This document shows, one piece after another, positions 35,860-46,194 of a stretch of 64,000 bases of DNA (positions are counted from its first letter, which is position 1; every line of letters begins with the position of its first letter). Source of the DNA: an uncultured Isoptericola sp. (GTDB lineage Bacteria > Actinomycetota > Actinomycetes > Actinomycetales > Cellulomonadaceae); the NCBI GenBank assembly GCA_947497265.1, contig CANMFP010000005.1:1-64000 (forward strand), written 5' to 3'. A program made the position numbers and the translations under genes. A model generated the notes under the pieces. That model did no database searches and had not been told where the DNA came from. It saw only the letters and a program-made list of their open reading frames with translations.

Positions 35860-37002
35860 ATGACCAACGACACCGCACTCGTCCCCTTCCGTATCGACAT
35901 CCCGCAGGCCGACATCGACGACCTGCGCGACCGGCTCGCCCGCACGCGCCGGCCGCACCCCGTGCCTGGTCGCGATGACCGCACGGACTTCAGCCGTGGC
36001 ATCCCGCCGGCCTACCTCGCCGAGCTCGCCGAGTACTGGCGCGACGGGTTCGACTGGCGCGCGCAGCAGGCGGCCCTGAACACCTACGAGCAGGTCACCA
36101 CCGTGGTCGACGGGCAGATTTTCCACGTGATGCACGCCCGCTCGGCGAACCCCGAGGCCGTGCCGCTGCTCCTGTGCCACGGCTGGCCCGGCTCGTTCGT
36201 CGAGTACCAGCGGCTCGTCCCGCTGCTGACCGACACGTTCCACGTGGTCGTCCCGTCGCTGCCCGGCTTCGGGTTCTCCACCCCGCTGTCCGGCACCGGC
36301 TGGGAGGTCGCCCGCACCACCGAGGCGTACGCCGAGATCATGACCCGGCTCGGCTACGACCGGTTCGCCGCGCACGGCACCGACATCGGCGCCGGCGTCG
36401 CCGGCCGGCTCGCCGCGCTGCACCCCGAGCGCGTGATCGGGACGCACGTCGGCAGCGACGGCAGGTCGCTCGGGATGGTCGGCGACCAGTTCCCCTGCCC
36501 CGACGGGCTGACCGAGGACGAGCTCGCACAGATCGAGGCCGTGCGCACGCAGGAGGCGGCCGAGCAGGGCTACTTCGCGATGCAGAACCACCGCCCGGAC
36601 ACGATCGGTGCCGCCCTCGTCGACTCGCCCGTCGGCCAGCTCGCGTGGATCGCCGAGAAGTTCCGCACCTGGGCCAACCCCGCCCACCGCACGCCGGACG
36701 AGGCGGTCGACCGCGACCAGCTCCTCGCGAACGTCTCCCTGTACTGGTTCACGCGCAGCGGCGCCTCGAGCGCGCAGCTCTACTACGAGGCGTCCCACTC
36801 CGAGCTCGACTGGCTCATGGCCGCCGACGTGCCCTCCGCCTGGTCGGTGTTCGACACCCACCCGTTGATGGCCAAGGTGTTCAACGCGTGGGGGACCGTC
36901 GACCGGTGGGTCGAGCACACCGCCGGCGGGCACTTCCCCGCCATGGAGGTCCCCGAGCTGCTCGCCGACGACCTGCGCGCCTTCTTCGCCGACGTCGGCT
37001 GA
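35860..37002 (+). CDS. Epoxide hydrolase of the EHN-domain alpha/beta-hydrolase family
   Basis: 380 residues. Residues 1-110 form the N-terminal EHN domain (FRIDIPQADIDDLRDRLART, AAYLAELAEYWRDGFDWRAQ pattern). The alpha/beta-hydrolase core follows: oxyanion HGWPGSFVEYQRL, the nucleophile Asp in AAHGTDIGAGVAGRLA, and the catalytic His in TAGGHFPAMEVPELL. It hydrolyses epoxides to diols in the cytoplasm. Divergent from the WYL regulator, with which it forms a likely regulated pair. Confidence 0.88.
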   Translation: MTNDTALVPFRIDIPQADIDDLRDRLARTRRPHPVPGRDDRTDFSRGIPPAYLAELAEYWRDGFDWRAQQAALNTYEQVTTVVDGQIFHVMHARSANPEAVPLLLCHGWPGSFVEYQRLVPLLTDTFHVVVPSLPGFGFSTPLSGTGWEVARTTEAYAEIMTRLGYDRFAAHGTDIGAGVAGRLAALHPERVIGTHVGSDGRSLGMVGDQFPCPDGLTEDELAQIEAVRTQEAAEQGYFAMQNHRPDTIGAALVDSPVGQLAWIAEKFRTWANPAHRTPDEAVDRDQLLANVSLYWFTRSGASSAQLYYEASHSELDWLMAADVPSAWSVFDTHPLMAKVFNAWGTVDRWVEHTAGGHFPAMEVPELLADDLRAFFADVG

Positions 37003-37034
37003 CCCCCGGGACGAGGGCAGGCTGGGCAGGGCGG

Positions 37035-38666
37035 TCAGCGGGCGCGGACCACCCGGCCCTCGTCCCAGACGGGCTCCGCCGACTCCCGGACCGTGCCGTC
37101 CTGGCCGAACACGAGGAACCGGTCGAAGCCGCGGGCGAACCACCGGTCGTGCGTCACGGCGAGCACCGTGCCGTCGAACGCCTCGAGACCCTCCTGCAGC
37201 GCCTCGGCGCTCTCCAGGTCGAGGTTGTCGGTCGGTTCGTCGAGCAGCAGCGCGGTGCAGCCCGCGAGCTCGAGCAGCAGGATCTGGAAGCGGGCCTGCT
37301 GCCCGCCGGAGAGCCGGTCGAAGGGCCGCTCGGCCGCCGTCGTGAGCTCGTAGCTGCGCAGCGCCGCCATGGCCTTGCCTCGATCCTGCGCATGGTCCTC
37401 CCAGAGGATGTCGCGCAGCGTGCGCCCCGCCAGCTCGGGATGCGCGTGGGTCTGGGCGAAGTGGCCCGGCACCACACGTGCCCCGAGGCGCGCCGAGCCG
37501 GTGTGCGCCACGTCGCCACCCGCGAGCAGCCGCAGGAAGTGCGACTTGCCCGAACCGTTGGACCCGAGCACCGCGACCCGCTCGCCGTAGAAGACCTCGA
37601 GGTCGAACGGCGCCATCAGACCGACGAGCTCGAGCGCCTCGCACATGACCGCGCGGGTGCCCGTGCGGCCACCCCGCAGACGCATGCGGATGTCCTGCTC
37701 GCGCGGCGGCTCCGGCGGCGGCCCGGCCTCGGTGAACTTGCGCAGCCGCGTCTGCGCCGCACGGTAGCGCGAGGCCATGTCCGGGCTGTTCGCCGCCTGC
37801 TGGCGCAGCGTGAGCACCAGCTTCTTCAGCTGCGCGTGCTTCTCGTCCCACCGCCGGCGCAGCTCCTCGAACCGCGCGAACCGTTCGCGCCGTGCCTGGT
37901 GGAAGGTCGCGAAGCCCGCACCGTGGACCCACGCGTCCGACCCCGCCGGCCCGGGCTCGAGCGCCACGATCCGGTCGGCGGAGCGCGCGAGCAGCTCACG
38001 GTCGTGAGACACGAACAGGACCGTCTTGCGGGTCGCGCGGAGCTGGTCCTCCAGCCAGCGCTTGCCCGGGACGTCGAGGTAGTTGTCGGGCTCGTCCAGG
38101 AGCAGGACCTCGTCGGGGCCGCGCAGCAGCGCCTCGAGCACCAGCCGCTTCTGCTCACCGCCCGAGAGCGTGCGCACCTCGCGCCACTGGGCGCGCTCGA
38201 ACTCCACGCCGAGCGCCGCCGTCGTGCACACGTCCCAGAGCGTCTCCGCCTCGTAGCCCTGGACCTCCGCCCAGTCCGCGAGCGCCTGCGCGTACCGCAT
38301 CTGCGCGGGAACCCCGTCGGTGCTGTCGTCGAGCTCCATCACCTCCTGCTCCGCCGCCTCGACCGCGCGCGCGGCGTCGCGGATCCGCGGTGGCGCGACG
38401 CCGGCCAGGAGCTGGCGCACGGTGGTGTCGTCGCGCACCGAACCCACGAACTGCGGCATGATTCCCAGCCCGCCGCTCACGGTCACGGTGCCGGCGTCGG
38501 GCAGCAGCTCGCCGGTGACCAGACGCAGCAGCGTCGTCTTGCCCGCACCGTTCGGGCCGACGAGCGCCGTCGCGCTGCCCTCCCCCACGCGGAAGGAGAC
38601 GTCGTCGAGCAGCGCGCGACCGTCCGGCAGCACGTACTCGACGTGCGCTACCTCGAGATGACCCAT
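37035..38666 (-). CDS. ABC-F family ATPase
   Basis: 543 residues from the ATG at 38666 ([20 protein letters not shown]). Two ABC domains and no membrane segment. Domain 1 has [34 protein letters not shown] and [11 protein letters not shown]. The interdomain linker is charged ([20 protein letters not shown], about residues 235-290). Domain 2 has [27 protein letters not shown] and [13 protein letters not shown]. Members act on the ribosome, as translation factors or antibiotic-protection proteins. Which of these applies here cannot be told. Convergent with the epoxide hydrolase gene. Confidence 0.9.
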   Translation of the reverse strand: MGHLEVAHVEYVLPDGRALLDDVSFRVGEGSATALVGPNGAGKTTLLRLVTGELLPDAGTVTVSGGLGIMPQFVGSVRDDTTVRQLLAGVAPPRIRDAARAVEAAEQEVMELDDSTDGVPAQMRYAQALADWAEVQGYEAETLWDVCTTAALGVEFERAQWREVRTLSGGEQKRLVLEALLRGPDEVLLLDEPDNYLDVPGKRWLEDQLRATRKTVLFVSHDRELLARSADRIVALEPGPAGSDAWVHGAGFATFHQARRERFARFEELRRRWDEKHAQLKKLVLTLRQQAANSPDMASRYRAAQTRLRKFTEAGPPPEPPREQDIRMRLRGGRTGTRAVMCEALELVGLMAPFDLEVFYGERVAVLGSNGSGKSHFLRLLAGGDVAHTGSARLGARVVPGHFAQTHAHPELAGRTLRDILWEDHAQDRGKAMAALRSYELTTAAERPFDRLSGGQQARFQILLLELAGCTALLLDEPTDNLDLESAEALQEGLEAFDGTVLAVTHDRWFARGFDRFLVFGQDGTVRESAEPVWDEGRVVRAR

Positions 38667-38797
38667 GGGTCGATGGTGCGCCGTCGGGGCCGCCCGGGGC
38701 AACGGGATATGCGAGCCGAGCGGGCCGGAGCGCGGCACAGCGTCCTGACGGACGGACGGACGGGCGGCATGTCGGTGCGGTGCGGTTGACTGTCCCC

Positions 38798-39046
38798 GTG
38801 ACCGACGCAGAACCCGCCCCGCAGGCCGACGTCCCTGACGTCGGGACGCTCACGTACGAACAGGCTCGCGACGAGCTCGTCCAGGTCGTCGCGCGGCTCG
38901 AGGCCGGTGGCGAACCGCTCGAGGCCTCCCTCGCCCTGTGGGAGCGCGGCGAGGCGCTCGCGGCCCGCTGCCAGGAGTGGCTCGACGGCGCCCGCGAGCG
39001 GCTGGCCGCCGCCCAGGCGACGGCCAGCCCCGCCGGAGACGACTGA
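38798..39046 (+). CDS. xseB: Exodeoxyribonuclease VII small subunit
   Basis: 82 residues from the GTG at 38798. The family core is [20 protein letters not shown], then [20 protein letters not shown] and [15 protein letters not shown], a pair of helices that bind XseA. Normal length (about 70-90). Its stop overlaps the start of the PfkB gene (TGATG). Its partner xseA lies 3975 nt upstream, separated by three unrelated genes, whereas in most actinobacteria the two are adjacent. Confidence 0.93.
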   Translation: MTDAEPAPQADVPDVGTLTYEQARDELVQVVARLEAGGEPLEASLALWERGEALAARCQEWLDGARERLAAAQATASPAGDD

Positions 39047-39969
39047 TGGCGCGGCACGTCCTCGCCGTGGGCGAGGCGCTGGTGGACGTGGTGCACCGGG
39101 CGGACGGTTCCAGCGCCGAGCACCCCGGCGGCTCCCTCGCCAACGTGGCCCTGACCCTGGGCCGGCTCGGCCGGGACTCGCGGCTGGCGACGTGGCTCGG
39201 CCGGGACGACCGCGGGGACGCGGTGCGGGCCTGGCTGGCGGAGTCGTCCGTGACGACGACGGCGGGCAGCGACGGCGCGCCGCGGACCTCGGTCGCGCAG
39301 GCCACGCTCGACGCGGGCGGCTCGGCGACGTACGAGTTCGACCTCGAGTGGCAGGTGCCCGACGACGCAGGCGCCACCGCCGACACGCTGGCGGTCCACA
39401 CCGGGTCGATCGCCGCGGTGCTCGAACCGGGAGCCTCCGACGTCCGCGCCCTCGTCGAGGCCGCGCGGACGACGTCGACGATCACGTACGACCCCAACGC
39501 CCGCCCCGTCCTCATGGGCGAGCCCGCGGTCGCACGGACGCACGTGGAGGCGCTCGTCCGGCTGGCCGACGTCGTGAAGGTCAGCGACGAGGACCTCGAG
39601 TGGCTGGCCGCCGGGACCGCCCCGCTGGACGTCGCGCGCGCCTGGGTGCACGATCTCGGCGCGGCCATGGTGGTCGTGACCTTCGGCGGCGAGGGCGCGA
39701 CGGCGGTGACGACGTCGGGCGAGGTCCACGTCCCGTCCCGGTCGGTCCAGGTGGTCGACACCGTCGGCGCGGGCGACTCCTTCATGGGTGCGCTGCTCGA
39801 CGGCCTGTGGTCGGCCGAGCTGCTCGGCGCAGACCGGCGCGACGCGCTGCGCGCGATCGACCACCACACCGTCCAGACACTGCTGGCACGCTGTGTCGCG
39901 GTCGCCGCGGTGACAGTCTCCCGGGCGGGTGCGAACCCGCCGTGGTCCCACGAGCTGGAGGACGCATGA
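39046..39969 (+). CDS. PfkB-family carbohydrate kinase
   Basis: 307 residues from the ATG at 39046. VLAVGEALVDVV is the N-terminal motif, followed by HPGGSLANVALTLGRLGRDS (substrate side). The catalytic signature near residue 240 is VDTVGAGDSFMGALLDGLWS with the base Asp. It phosphorylates a sugar such as fructose or ribose; the sugar is not identifiable. Cytoplasmic. It sits in a tight xseB - kinase - carbonic anhydrase run with overlapping ends. Confidence 0.9.
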   Translation: MARHVLAVGEALVDVVHRADGSSAEHPGGSLANVALTLGRLGRDSRLATWLGRDDRGDAVRAWLAESSVTTTAGSDGAPRTSVAQATLDAGGSATYEFDLEWQVPDDAGATADTLAVHTGSIAAVLEPGASDVRALVEAARTTSTITYDPNARPVLMGEPAVARTHVEALVRLADVVKVSDEDLEWLAAGTAPLDVARAWVHDLGAAMVVVTFGGEGATAVTTSGEVHVPSRSVQVVDTVGAGDSFMGALLDGLWSAELLGADRRDALRAIDHHTVQTLLARCVAVAAVTVSRAGANPPWSHELEDA

Positions 39970-40607
39970 CCCCCACCGAGGCATGGACCGCACTGCGGTC
40001 CGGCAACGCACGATTCGTCACCGACTCCCCCGCCGAGCGGTCCCAGATGTCGCTGCGGCGTGCCGAGCTCACGTCGGCGCAGTACCCCCACACGGTGATG
40101 TTCGGGTGCTCGGACTCCCGGGTCGCGGCAGAGATCATCTTCGACCAGGGCCTGGGCGACCTCTTCGTGGTCCGCACGGCCGGGCACGTCGTCGACACCA
40201 CGGTGATCGGCTCGATCGAGTACGGCACCGAGCTGCTCGGGACACCGCTGGTGGTGGTGCTCGGGCACGACTCGTGCGGCGCGGTGAAGGCCACGGCGGA
40301 CACCCTGATGACCGGGGAGCAGCCGCCCGGCTTCGTCCGGGCCGTGGTGGACAAGGTCATCCCGTCGATCGCCGGGATGACGAGCCGCTGGGACGAGGTC
40401 TCCCACGACGGCGTGCCGCTGGAGGATCACCTGCGCACCGAGCACGTGCGGCACACCGTCAGGCTGCTGCGCGGGTACTCGGCCGCGCTGGACGCCGCGG
40501 TCACCGCGGGTCGGGTGGCGATCGTGGGGGTCGAGTACGACCTCGCCGAGGGATCGGCCCGGCTCGTGGCCGTGGACGGCGAGGTCGGCGAGGAACCGTT
40601 GGCGTGA
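39966..40607 (+). CDS. Beta-carbonic anhydrase
   Basis: 213 residues from the ATG at 39966, which overlaps the kinase stop (ATGA). Zinc ligands are visible: Cys48 with Asp50-Arg52 (GCSDSRV), then His101 and Cys104 in [10 protein letters not shown]. This is the beta-class pattern. It interconverts CO2 and bicarbonate in the cytoplasm. Length is usual. The gene lies just ahead of fumC, but a 46-nt gap with its own possible promoter separates them. Confidence 0.93.
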   Translation: MTPTEAWTALRSGNARFVTDSPAERSQMSLRRAELTSAQYPHTVMFGCSDSRVAAEIIFDQGLGDLFVVRTAGHVVDTTVIGSIEYGTELLGTPLVVVLGHDSCGAVKATADTLMTGEQPPGFVRAVVDKVIPSIAGMTSRWDEVSHDGVPLEDHLRTEHVRHTVRLLRGYSAALDAAVTAGRVAIVGVEYDLAEGSARLVAVDGEVGEEPLA

Positions 40608-40641
40608 CACCTTTCACACGCTGACCGCGCCGCGGGTGCGG

Positions 40642-40647
40642 CACGAT
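40642..40647 (+). promoter_or_regulatory. Possible -10 box of a leaderless fumC transcript
   Basis: CACGAT lies at -12 to -7 relative to the ATG at 40654 and approximates TANNNT. No Shine-Dalgarno sequence is seen in front of the ATG. Leaderless mRNAs are frequent in actinobacteria, so fumC may begin transcription at its start codon. Weak evidence. Confidence 0.2.
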
Positions 40648-40653
40648 AGACGC

Positions 40654-42087
40654 ATGACTTCCGACACCGTCGCCGGCGGCGCCGACGCGCCCGAGACCGA
40701 GTACCGCATCGAGCACGACACGATGGGCGAGGTCCGCGTCCCGGCCCGAGCCCTGTATCGCGCCCAGACCCAGCGTGCGGTCGAGAACTTCCCGATCTCG
40801 GGCACCCCGCTCGAGCGCGGCCACGTCCAGGCGCTGGCCCAGGTGAAGAAGGCCGCCGCCCTCGCCAACGCGGAGCTCGGCGTGCTCGAGCAGGACGTCG
40901 CCGACGCGATCGCCGCCGCCGCCGACCGGGTCGCGTCCGGCGAGCTCGACGAGCACTTCCCGGTGGACGTCTACCAGACCGGGTCCGGCACGTCGTCGAA
41001 CATGAACACCAACGAGGTCCTGGCGACCCTGGCGACCCGCACCCTGGGCCGCGACGTGCACCCGAACGATCACGTCAACGCCTCGCAGTCGTCGAACGAC
41101 GTGTTCCCGACCTCGGTGCACGTGGCCGCCACCGCCGGCGTCGTGCGGGACCTGGTGCCCGCGCTGGCGCACCTGGCCGACGCCCTGTCCGCCAAGGCGG
41201 AGGAGTTCGCCGGCGTCGTGAAGTCGGGGCGCACCCACCTCATGGACGCCACCCCGGTCACGCTCGGCCAGGAGTTCGGCGGGTACGCGGCCGCGGTGCG
41301 CTACGGCATCGAGCGCCTGGAGTCGGCGCTCCCCCGGGCGGCCGAGGTCCCGCTGGGCGGCACCGCCGTCGGCACCGGCATCAACACCCCGGCGGGCTTC
41401 CCGCAGCGTGTCATCGAGCTGCTGCGCGAGGACACGGGGCTTCCGCTGACCGAGGCGCGCGACCACTTCGAGGCGCAGTCCGCCCGCGACGGGCTGGTCG
41501 AGCTGTCCGGTGCGCTGCGCACGATCGCCGTCTCGGTGACGAAGATCTGCAACGACCTGCGCTGGATGGGTTCCGGCCCCAACACCGGTCTGGGCGAGAT
41601 CGCCATCCCGGACCTGCAGCCCGGCTCGTCGATCATGCCGGGCAAGGTCAACCCGGTGATCCCGGAGGCGGTGCTCATGGTGGCCGCCCGCGTGGTGGGC
41701 AACGACGCGACGGTGGCGTGGGCCGGCGCGACCGGCACCTTCGAGCTCAACGTGCAGATCCCCGTCATCGCGCAGGGTGTGCTCGAGTCGATCCGCCTGC
41801 TGACGAACGCCTCCCACGTGCTGGCGGACAAGACGGTCGCCGGTCTGACCGCCAACGCGGAGCGGGCCAGGGCGTACGCGGAGTCCTCGCCGTCGATCGT
41901 CACGCCGCTGAACAAAGTGATCGGCTACGAGTCCGCGGCGAAGGTCGCGAAGAAGGCGGTGGCCGAGGGACTGACGGTCCGCGAGGCCGTCGTGGCGCTC
42001 GGGTTCGTGGAGCGGGGCGAGGTCACGGAGGCGCAGCTCGACGAGGCGCTCGACGTGCTGTCGATGACCCGCCCCCCGCAGGCCTGA
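40654..42087 (+). CDS. fumC: Class II fumarase
   Basis: 477 residues from the ATG at 40654 ([20 protein letters not shown]); a start 6 codons earlier is possible. It catalyses fumarate to malate in the TCA cycle. [40 protein letters not shown] and the signature [17 protein letters not shown] are conserved. Homotetramer, cytoplasmic. It ends 8 nt before a 69-bp hairpin (42095-42163) that separates it from the convergent phoH gene. Confidence 0.95.
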   Translation: MTSDTVAGGADAPETEYRIEHDTMGEVRVPARALYRAQTQRAVENFPISGTPLERGHVQALAQVKKAAALANAELGVLEQDVADAIAAAADRVASGELDEHFPVDVYQTGSGTSSNMNTNEVLATLATRTLGRDVHPNDHVNASQSSNDVFPTSVHVAATAGVVRDLVPALAHLADALSAKAEEFAGVVKSGRTHLMDATPVTLGQEFGGYAAAVRYGIERLESALPRAAEVPLGGTAVGTGINTPAGFPQRVIELLREDTGLPLTEARDHFEAQSARDGLVELSGALRTIAVSVTKICNDLRWMGSGPNTGLGEIAIPDLQPGSSIMPGKVNPVIPEAVLMVAARVVGNDATVAWAGATGTFELNVQIPVIAQGVLESIRLLTNASHVLADKTVAGLTANAERARAYAESSPSIVTPLNKVIGYESAAKVAKKAVAEGLTVREAVVALGFVERGEVTEAQLDEALDVLSMTRPPQA

Positions 42088-42094
42088 CCCCTCC

Positions 42095-42163
42095 CCCGCT
42101 TGTGGGTGCACGACACGCCGCTGTGCCGTTCGTGTCAGCGGCGTGTCGTGCACCCACAGCGGG
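42095..42163. terminator. Long hairpin between the convergent fumC and phoH genes
   Basis: A 23-bp perfect stem (42101-42123 with 42136-42158; arms begin TGTGGGTGCACGACACGCCG) is extended by 5 further pairs (CCCGC with GCGGG) after a single bulged T. The loop is 12 nt (TGCCGTTCGTGT). No U-tract on either side. Its place between the two stop codons means it can end transcription from both directions. Two other hairpins of the same design occur at 48942-49015 and 58678-58739. Confidence 0.75.
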
Positions 42164-42183
42164 TTCGGGCACGCTTCCCGCAG

Positions 42184-43521
42184 TCAGATCTCGAGCGACT
42201 CCAGCATCTCCGTGACCAGGGCCGCCACGGGCGACCGCTCGGACCGCGTCAGCGTGACGTGCGCGAAGAGCGGGTGGCCCTTCATCGCCTCGATGACCGC
42301 CGCGACGCCGTCGTGCCGCCCCACCCGCAGGTTGTCCCGCTGCGCGACGTCGTGGGTCAGCACCACGCGCGAGTCCTGACCGATGCGCGACAGCACCGTG
42401 AGCAGCACGTTGCGCTCCAGCGACTGAGCCTCGTCGACGATGACGAACGCGTCGTGCAGGGAGCGTCCGCGGATGTGAGTGAGCGGGAGCACCTCGAGCA
42501 TCTCGCGGTCGATGACCTCCTCGACCACCTCGGGCGACACGAGCGCGCCGAGCGTGTCGAACACCGCCTGCGCCCAGGGGTTCATCTTCTCGGACTCCGT
42601 GCCCGGCAGGTAGCCGAGCTCCTGACCGCCGACGGCGTACAGCGGGCGGAAGACGAGGATCTTGCGGTGCTGCCGGCGCTCGAGGACCGCCTCCAGCCCG
42701 GCGCACAGCGCGAGCGCCGACTTGCCGGTGCCGGCCCGTCCGCCCATCGACAGGATGCCGATGTCCGGGTCGAGCAGCAGGTCGATCGCGATCCGCTGCT
42801 CCGCGGAGCGGCCGTGCACCCCGAACACGTCCTGGTCGCCACGGACGAGCCGCACCTGCTTGTCCGCGGTGACGCGTCCGAGCGCCGATCCGCCGGCCCC
42901 CTGGATGACGAGACCGGTGTGGCACAGCAGCGGGCTCGCCTCCGCCACGACCTGCGGGTCGAGGGACGCCAGCTCGACGGTGGAGCCCTCGTACAGCGCC
43001 CCGACCTGGTCGTCCGTCATCGCGATCTCTCGCATGCCCGTCCAGCCGGAGTCCACGGCGAGCTCGTGGCGGTACTCCTCCGCGCGCAGCCCGACCGCGG
43101 AGGACTTGACGCGCATGGGGAGGTCCTTCGAGACCACCGTGACCTCGCGTCCCTCGGCCGCCAGGTTGGCGGCCACCGACAGGATCCGCGTGTCGTTGTC
43201 CCCGAGCCGGAACCCGGCGGGAAGCACCTGCGGGTCCGTGTGGTTCAGCTCGACCCGCAGGGTGCCGCCGTCGTCGCCGATCGGCACGGGAGCGTCGAGA
43301 CGGCCATGCTTGATCCGCAGGTCGTCGAGCGCGCGCAGAGCGCTGCGGGCGAAGTAGCCCAGCTCGGCGTGGTGCCGCTTGGCCTCGAGCTCGGTCACGA
43401 CCACGACCGGCAGGACGACGTCGTGCTCGGCGAATCGGTGGATGGCTCGCGGGTCGGACAGCAGGACGGACGTGTCGATGACGAAGGTGCGCAGGTCGGT
43501 GCTGGTGTTCTCAGTGGCCAC
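42184..43521 (-). CDS. PIN-PhoH fusion protein
   Basis: 445 residues, GTG start at 43521 with GGAG nearby. N-terminal PIN nuclease-like domain: [32 protein letters not shown], and acidic [10 protein letters not shown]-terminal PhoH P-loop ATPase: [40 protein letters not shown] and [13 protein letters not shown]. Fused PIN-PhoH proteins act as RNA helicase/nuclease and occur in mycobacteria. Convergent with fumC across a long hairpin. Confidence 0.92.
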   Translation of the reverse strand: MATENTSTDLRTFVIDTSVLLSDPRAIHRFAEHDVVLPVVVVTELEAKRHHAELGYFARSALRALDDLRIKHGRLDAPVPIGDDGGTLRVELNHTDPQVLPAGFRLGDNDTRILSVAANLAAEGREVTVVSKDLPMRVKSSAVGLRAEEYRHELAVDSGWTGMREIAMTDDQVGALYEGSTVELASLDPQVVAEASPLLCHTGLVIQGAGGSALGRVTADKQVRLVRGDQDVFGVHGRSAEQRIAIDLLLDPDIGILSMGGRAGTGKSALALCAGLEAVLERRQHRKILVFRPLYAVGGQELGYLPGTESEKMNPWAQAVFDTLGALVSPEVVEEVIDREMLEVLPLTHIRGRSLHDAFVIVDEAQSLERNVLLTVLSRIGQDSRVVLTHDVAQRDNLRVGRHDGVAAVIEAMKGHPLFAHVTLTRSERSPVAALVTEMLESLEI

Positions 43522-43692
43522 GATGTGCTCCTCGCGCAGAGCGGGACGGTGGTGTGGGCGGGCGACCGGCCGAGCGCACGTCGTGCGGCAGAGCCGGGGC
43601 CGGCCCTCCTGCGCGGAGCGTGCACTCCATCAGATGGCCTCCCGAGAACGCACAGGGAGTGCGTCCTGCACGTCACGCTACGACGACGACGG

Positions 43693-43708
43693 CGTGACGG
43701 ACGTCACG
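43693..43708. promoter_or_regulatory. 16-bp inverted repeat upstream of nhaA
   Basis: CGTGACG-GA-CGTCACG, arms 7 bp, spacer 2, perfect. It is about 80 nt upstream of the candidate nhaA -10 box. The arms contain TGACG/CGTCA. It may be a dimeric regulator site. Regulator unknown. Confidence 0.35.
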
Positions 43709-43773
43709 AGACCGGCGCGTCGCGAAGTCGTCGTCGAGAGTTCATCTGCCCGTGCCCGTCGGCGTCCGACCGG

Positions 43774-43779
43774 TAGTCT
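43774..43779 (+). promoter_or_regulatory. Candidate -10 box of nhaA
   Basis: TAGTCT fits TANNNT. It would place transcript start near 43786, downstream of the only in-frame GTG (43695), so translation would have to start at the CTG at 43865. No convincing -35 at the right spacing. Confidence 0.35.
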
Positions 43780-43864
43780 GGTCCGTGGTGAGCCGGGAAG
43801 TCTGGTCGGCGGTACCGGCTGGGACGCCGGCTCGACCCACGCCCTGAACGAACTGGAGCCTCCC

Positions 43865-45160
43865 CTGAGCACCGACGTCGACAACCAGACCTTCGGACGG
43901 CGCCTGTCGCGCTTCCTCTCCCGGGAGACCACCGGCGGCGCACTCCTCATCGGCGCCGCCGCCGTCGCGCTGATCTTCGCCAACTCCCCGTGGCGCGACG
44001 CCTACGAGTCCCTCTCCCAGACCGTCGTCGGCCCCGCCTCTCTCGGCCCGCTGCACATCCATCTGGACCTGTCGCTGTCCGCGTGGGCGGCGGACGGGCT
44101 GCTGGCCATCTTCTTCTTCACGGTCGGCCTCGAGCTCAAGCACGAGTTCGTCGCGGGCTCGTTGCGCAGCCCCAAGCAGGCCGGCGTGCCGATGCTCGCG
44201 GCCGTGGGCGGCATGACCGTTCCGGCCGTCTTCTACGTGGTCGCCGTCATCGCCCTGGGCGACTCGAGCGCGCTGCACGGCTGGGCGATCCCGACGGCTA
44301 CCGACATCGCCTTCGCGCTCGCGATCCTCGCCGTCTTCGGCAAGGGCCTGCCGGTCGCGATCCGCACGTTCCTGCTCACCCTCGCGGTGGTCGACGACCT
44401 GCTGGCGATCATCATCATCGCGGTCTTCTACACCGACGCGATCCACGGCGCCTGGCTCGGCGGCTCGCTCGTCGTCGTCGCCGTGTTCGCCTGGTACATC
44501 CGTACGCGGCGTCCGCGGTGGTGGATCCTCGTCCCGCTCTTCGTCGTCGCCTGGGCGTTCATGCACGCCTCGGGCGTGCACGCGACGATCGCCGGTGTCC
44601 TCATGGGGTTCGCGGCCGCCGCCCGCCCGATCCACGGCGAGACCGAGACCCGGACCCACCACTACGAGCGAGCGGTCAAGCCGTGGTCGCAGGGCCTGGC
44701 GCTCCCGCTCTTCGCCTTCTTCTCCGCGGGGGTCGACCTGGTCGATGGCGGTGGTCCGGTCGAGATCCTCTCCCAGCCCGTGGTCATCGCCATCGTCGGC
44801 GGGCTCGTGATCGGCAAGCTGATCGGCGTGCTGGGCACCACGTGGCTCGTCACACGCGTCACACCGTTGCGGTTGCCCCCGGGCATCGGCGTCCGGGATC
44901 TGCTACCGGTGGCGTTCCTTGCCGGCATCGGCTTCACCGTGTCGCTGCTCATCTCCGAGCTGTCGTTCGGGCACGGCTCCGAGCACACGCTGGGTGCCAA
45001 GGCGGCCATCCTCATCGCCTCCGTGGTCGCTGCGACGCTCGGCGCCCTGACGCTGCGCTGGGACGCCAAGCAGGACCGCGGGCCGGACATGAACCGGGAC
45101 GACCTGCCCGACGAGGTCACCACGGTCATCGGCGACGAGGAGGACCGCAAGGAGCACTGA
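43865..45160 (+). CDS. nhaA: Na+/H+ antiporter NhaA, apparently with a CTG start
   Basis: About 431 residues. Residues after the start read [20 protein letters not shown]. Motifs: [59 protein letters not shown] (the two catalytic Asp in VVDD), and [18 protein letters not shown]. About 12 membrane helices. It exchanges Na+ for H+ at the cell membrane. There is no ATG, GTG or TTG from before the likely transcript start to well inside helix 2. The CTG at 43865 has GGAG exactly 6 nt upstream and gives the expected length. Confidence 0.9.
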   Translation: MSTDVDNQTFGRRLSRFLSRETTGGALLIGAAAVALIFANSPWRDAYESLSQTVVGPASLGPLHIHLDLSLSAWAADGLLAIFFFTVGLELKHEFVAGSLRSPKQAGVPMLAAVGGMTVPAVFYVVAVIALGDSSALHGWAIPTATDIAFALAILAVFGKGLPVAIRTFLLTLAVVDDLLAIIIIAVFYTDAIHGAWLGGSLVVVAVFAWYIRTRRPRWWILVPLFVVAWAFMHASGVHATIAGVLMGFAAAARPIHGETETRTHHYERAVKPWSQGLALPLFAFFSAGVDLVDGGGPVEILSQPVVIAIVGGLVIGKLIGVLGTTWLVTRVTPLRLPPGIGVRDLLPVAFLAGIGFTVSLLISELSFGHGSEHTLGAKAAILIASVVAATLGALTLRWDAKQDRGPDMNRDDLPDEVTTVIGDEEDRKEH

Positions 45161-45162
45161 GC

Positions 45163-46059
45163 TCAGCGGCCCAGCAGCGCGTCCCGCTGCATCTCGACCT
45201 GCCGTCGCAGGGCCACCAGGACCGCTGCGACGGCGGGACGGCGCCAGGACTCGGGGTGCACGAGCGCCCGGTACGGCAGCCGGTCACGGACCTCGTCCGG
45301 CAGCAGCCGGACGAGGTCCGGGTGCCGGTCGGCCGCCAGGCACGGCACGAACCCGACCCCGGCGCCCGCCCGCGTGGCCTCCACGTGCACGAACACGTTG
45401 GTGGACGTCATGGCGTCCCGGATGCCCGGGACGAGCCGGCGCGGGGTGTCCAGGTCGTCGACCTGCAGCATCGAGTCGATGAAGTGCACGAGCCCGTGCC
45501 CGGCGAGCTCGGCGACGGTCCGCGGCGTGCCGTGCTCGGCGAGATAGTCCCGCGACGCGTACATCCCGAGCTCGAACTCGCCGAGCGGCACCACCTGCGC
45601 ACGCGGTGCGGGGGCATCGCCGACGACCACCTCGATGTCGACACCCGACCGGTGCTGGGCCGGACGCCGCGTGACGGTGACGGCCTCGACGGTCAGGTCG
45701 GGGTGGTCGCGCCGCAGCCCGACGACGGCGGGCGGCACCACGTAGGCGCTGAACGCATCGGTGGCGGTCATCCGGACCACCCCCATGACGGGGTCGGTCT
45801 CGCCGTCGTCGGCCACCAGGCGCCCGACGGCGTCCGAGACGGCCTCGGCGGCGCGCGTCGCCCGCTCGCCGAGGGCGGTCAGCTCCCACCCGTCGGTGCC
45901 GCGGACGAGGACCCGGTCGCCGAGGCTGCGTTCCAGGGCCGCGACCGTCCGCGCCACCGTGGTGTGCGTGACCCCGAGCTCGGCGCCCGCGGCGGTGTAC
46001 CGGCCGGTGCGCGCGACGGCGAGCAGGACGAGCAGGTGGTCGGCGGACGGCGTCGGCAT
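45163..46059 (-). CDS. LysR-family transcriptional regulator
   Basis: 298 residues from the ATG at 46059. Winged helix-turn-helix: [60 protein letters not shown]. The periplasmic-binding-like effector domain follows from about residue 90. Divergent from the CoA-transferase/thiolase operon at 46195, with an inverted repeat at 46089-46103 in between. It probably activates or represses that operon in response to a metabolite such as an oxo acid. Its stop nearly meets that of nhaA. Confidence 0.9.
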   Translation of the reverse strand: MPTPSADHLLVLLAVARTGRYTAAGAELGVTHTTVARTVAALERSLGDRVLVRGTDGWELTALGERATRAAEAVSDAVGRLVADDGETDPVMGVVRMTATDAFSAYVVPPAVVGLRRDHPDLTVEAVTVTRRPAQHRSGVDIEVVVGDAPAPRAQVVPLGEFELGMYASRDYLAEHGTPRTVAELAGHGLVHFIDSMLQVDDLDTPRRLVPGIRDAMTSTNVFVHVEATRAGAGVGFVPCLAADRHPDLVRLLPDEVRDRLPYRALVHPESWRRPAVAAVLVALRRQVEMQRDALLGR

Positions 46060-46088
46060 GCCCCCACGGTAGACGGATGTGCGTGCGC

Positions 46089-46103
46089 GCACACCGGGTG
46101 TGC
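46089..46103. promoter_or_regulatory. LysR-type operator candidate
   Basis: GCACAC-CGG-GTGTGC, arms 6 bp, perfect dyad, with T-rich/A-rich flanks that fit T-N11-A. It lies 30 nt upstream of the LysR start (46059) and about 92 nt upstream of the CoA-transferase start (46195). Further related GCGCGCACAT/ATGTGCG elements flank it (46077-46128). Typical place for an autoregulated LysR site. Confidence 0.5.
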
Positions 46104-46194
46104 CTCAACGAGCGTTGCGCGCACATCGCGCGCCTGTGACCATCGGAGGACGATCGCAAGACGTGCCCTGTCGACGACGACGCCGGAGGTTGCC

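Larger units (their letters stand above)
43522..43864. other. 343-nt divergent control region between phoH and nhaA
   Basis: No open frame here is convincing. It carries the starts of both flanking genes. A perfect inverted repeat CGTGACG-GA-CGTCACG occupies 43693-43708. TAGTCT at 43774-43779 is a good -10 candidate for nhaA, giving a start site near 43786, which argues against a start codon upstream of it. Confidence 0.45.

Noticed and set aside
36998-37039. Inverted repeat GCTGACC/GGTCAGC between the epoxide hydrolase and ABC-F genes
   Set aside because: It is mostly formed by the two convergent stop-codon contexts (GGCTGA on both strands) with a 28-nt loop. Likely chance.
42184-43521. Possibility that the PIN-PhoH gene is a VapC-type toxin with separate antitoxin
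   Set aside because: The PIN part is fused to a complete PhoH ATPase, and no antitoxin-like frame is next to it.
43990-46194. Extension of the CoA-transferase frame back into nhaA, which would make one very large fused protein
   Set aside because: The extension is an out-of-frame reading of nhaA and runs antisense to the LysR gene. The ATG at 46195 has a perfect ribosome site.
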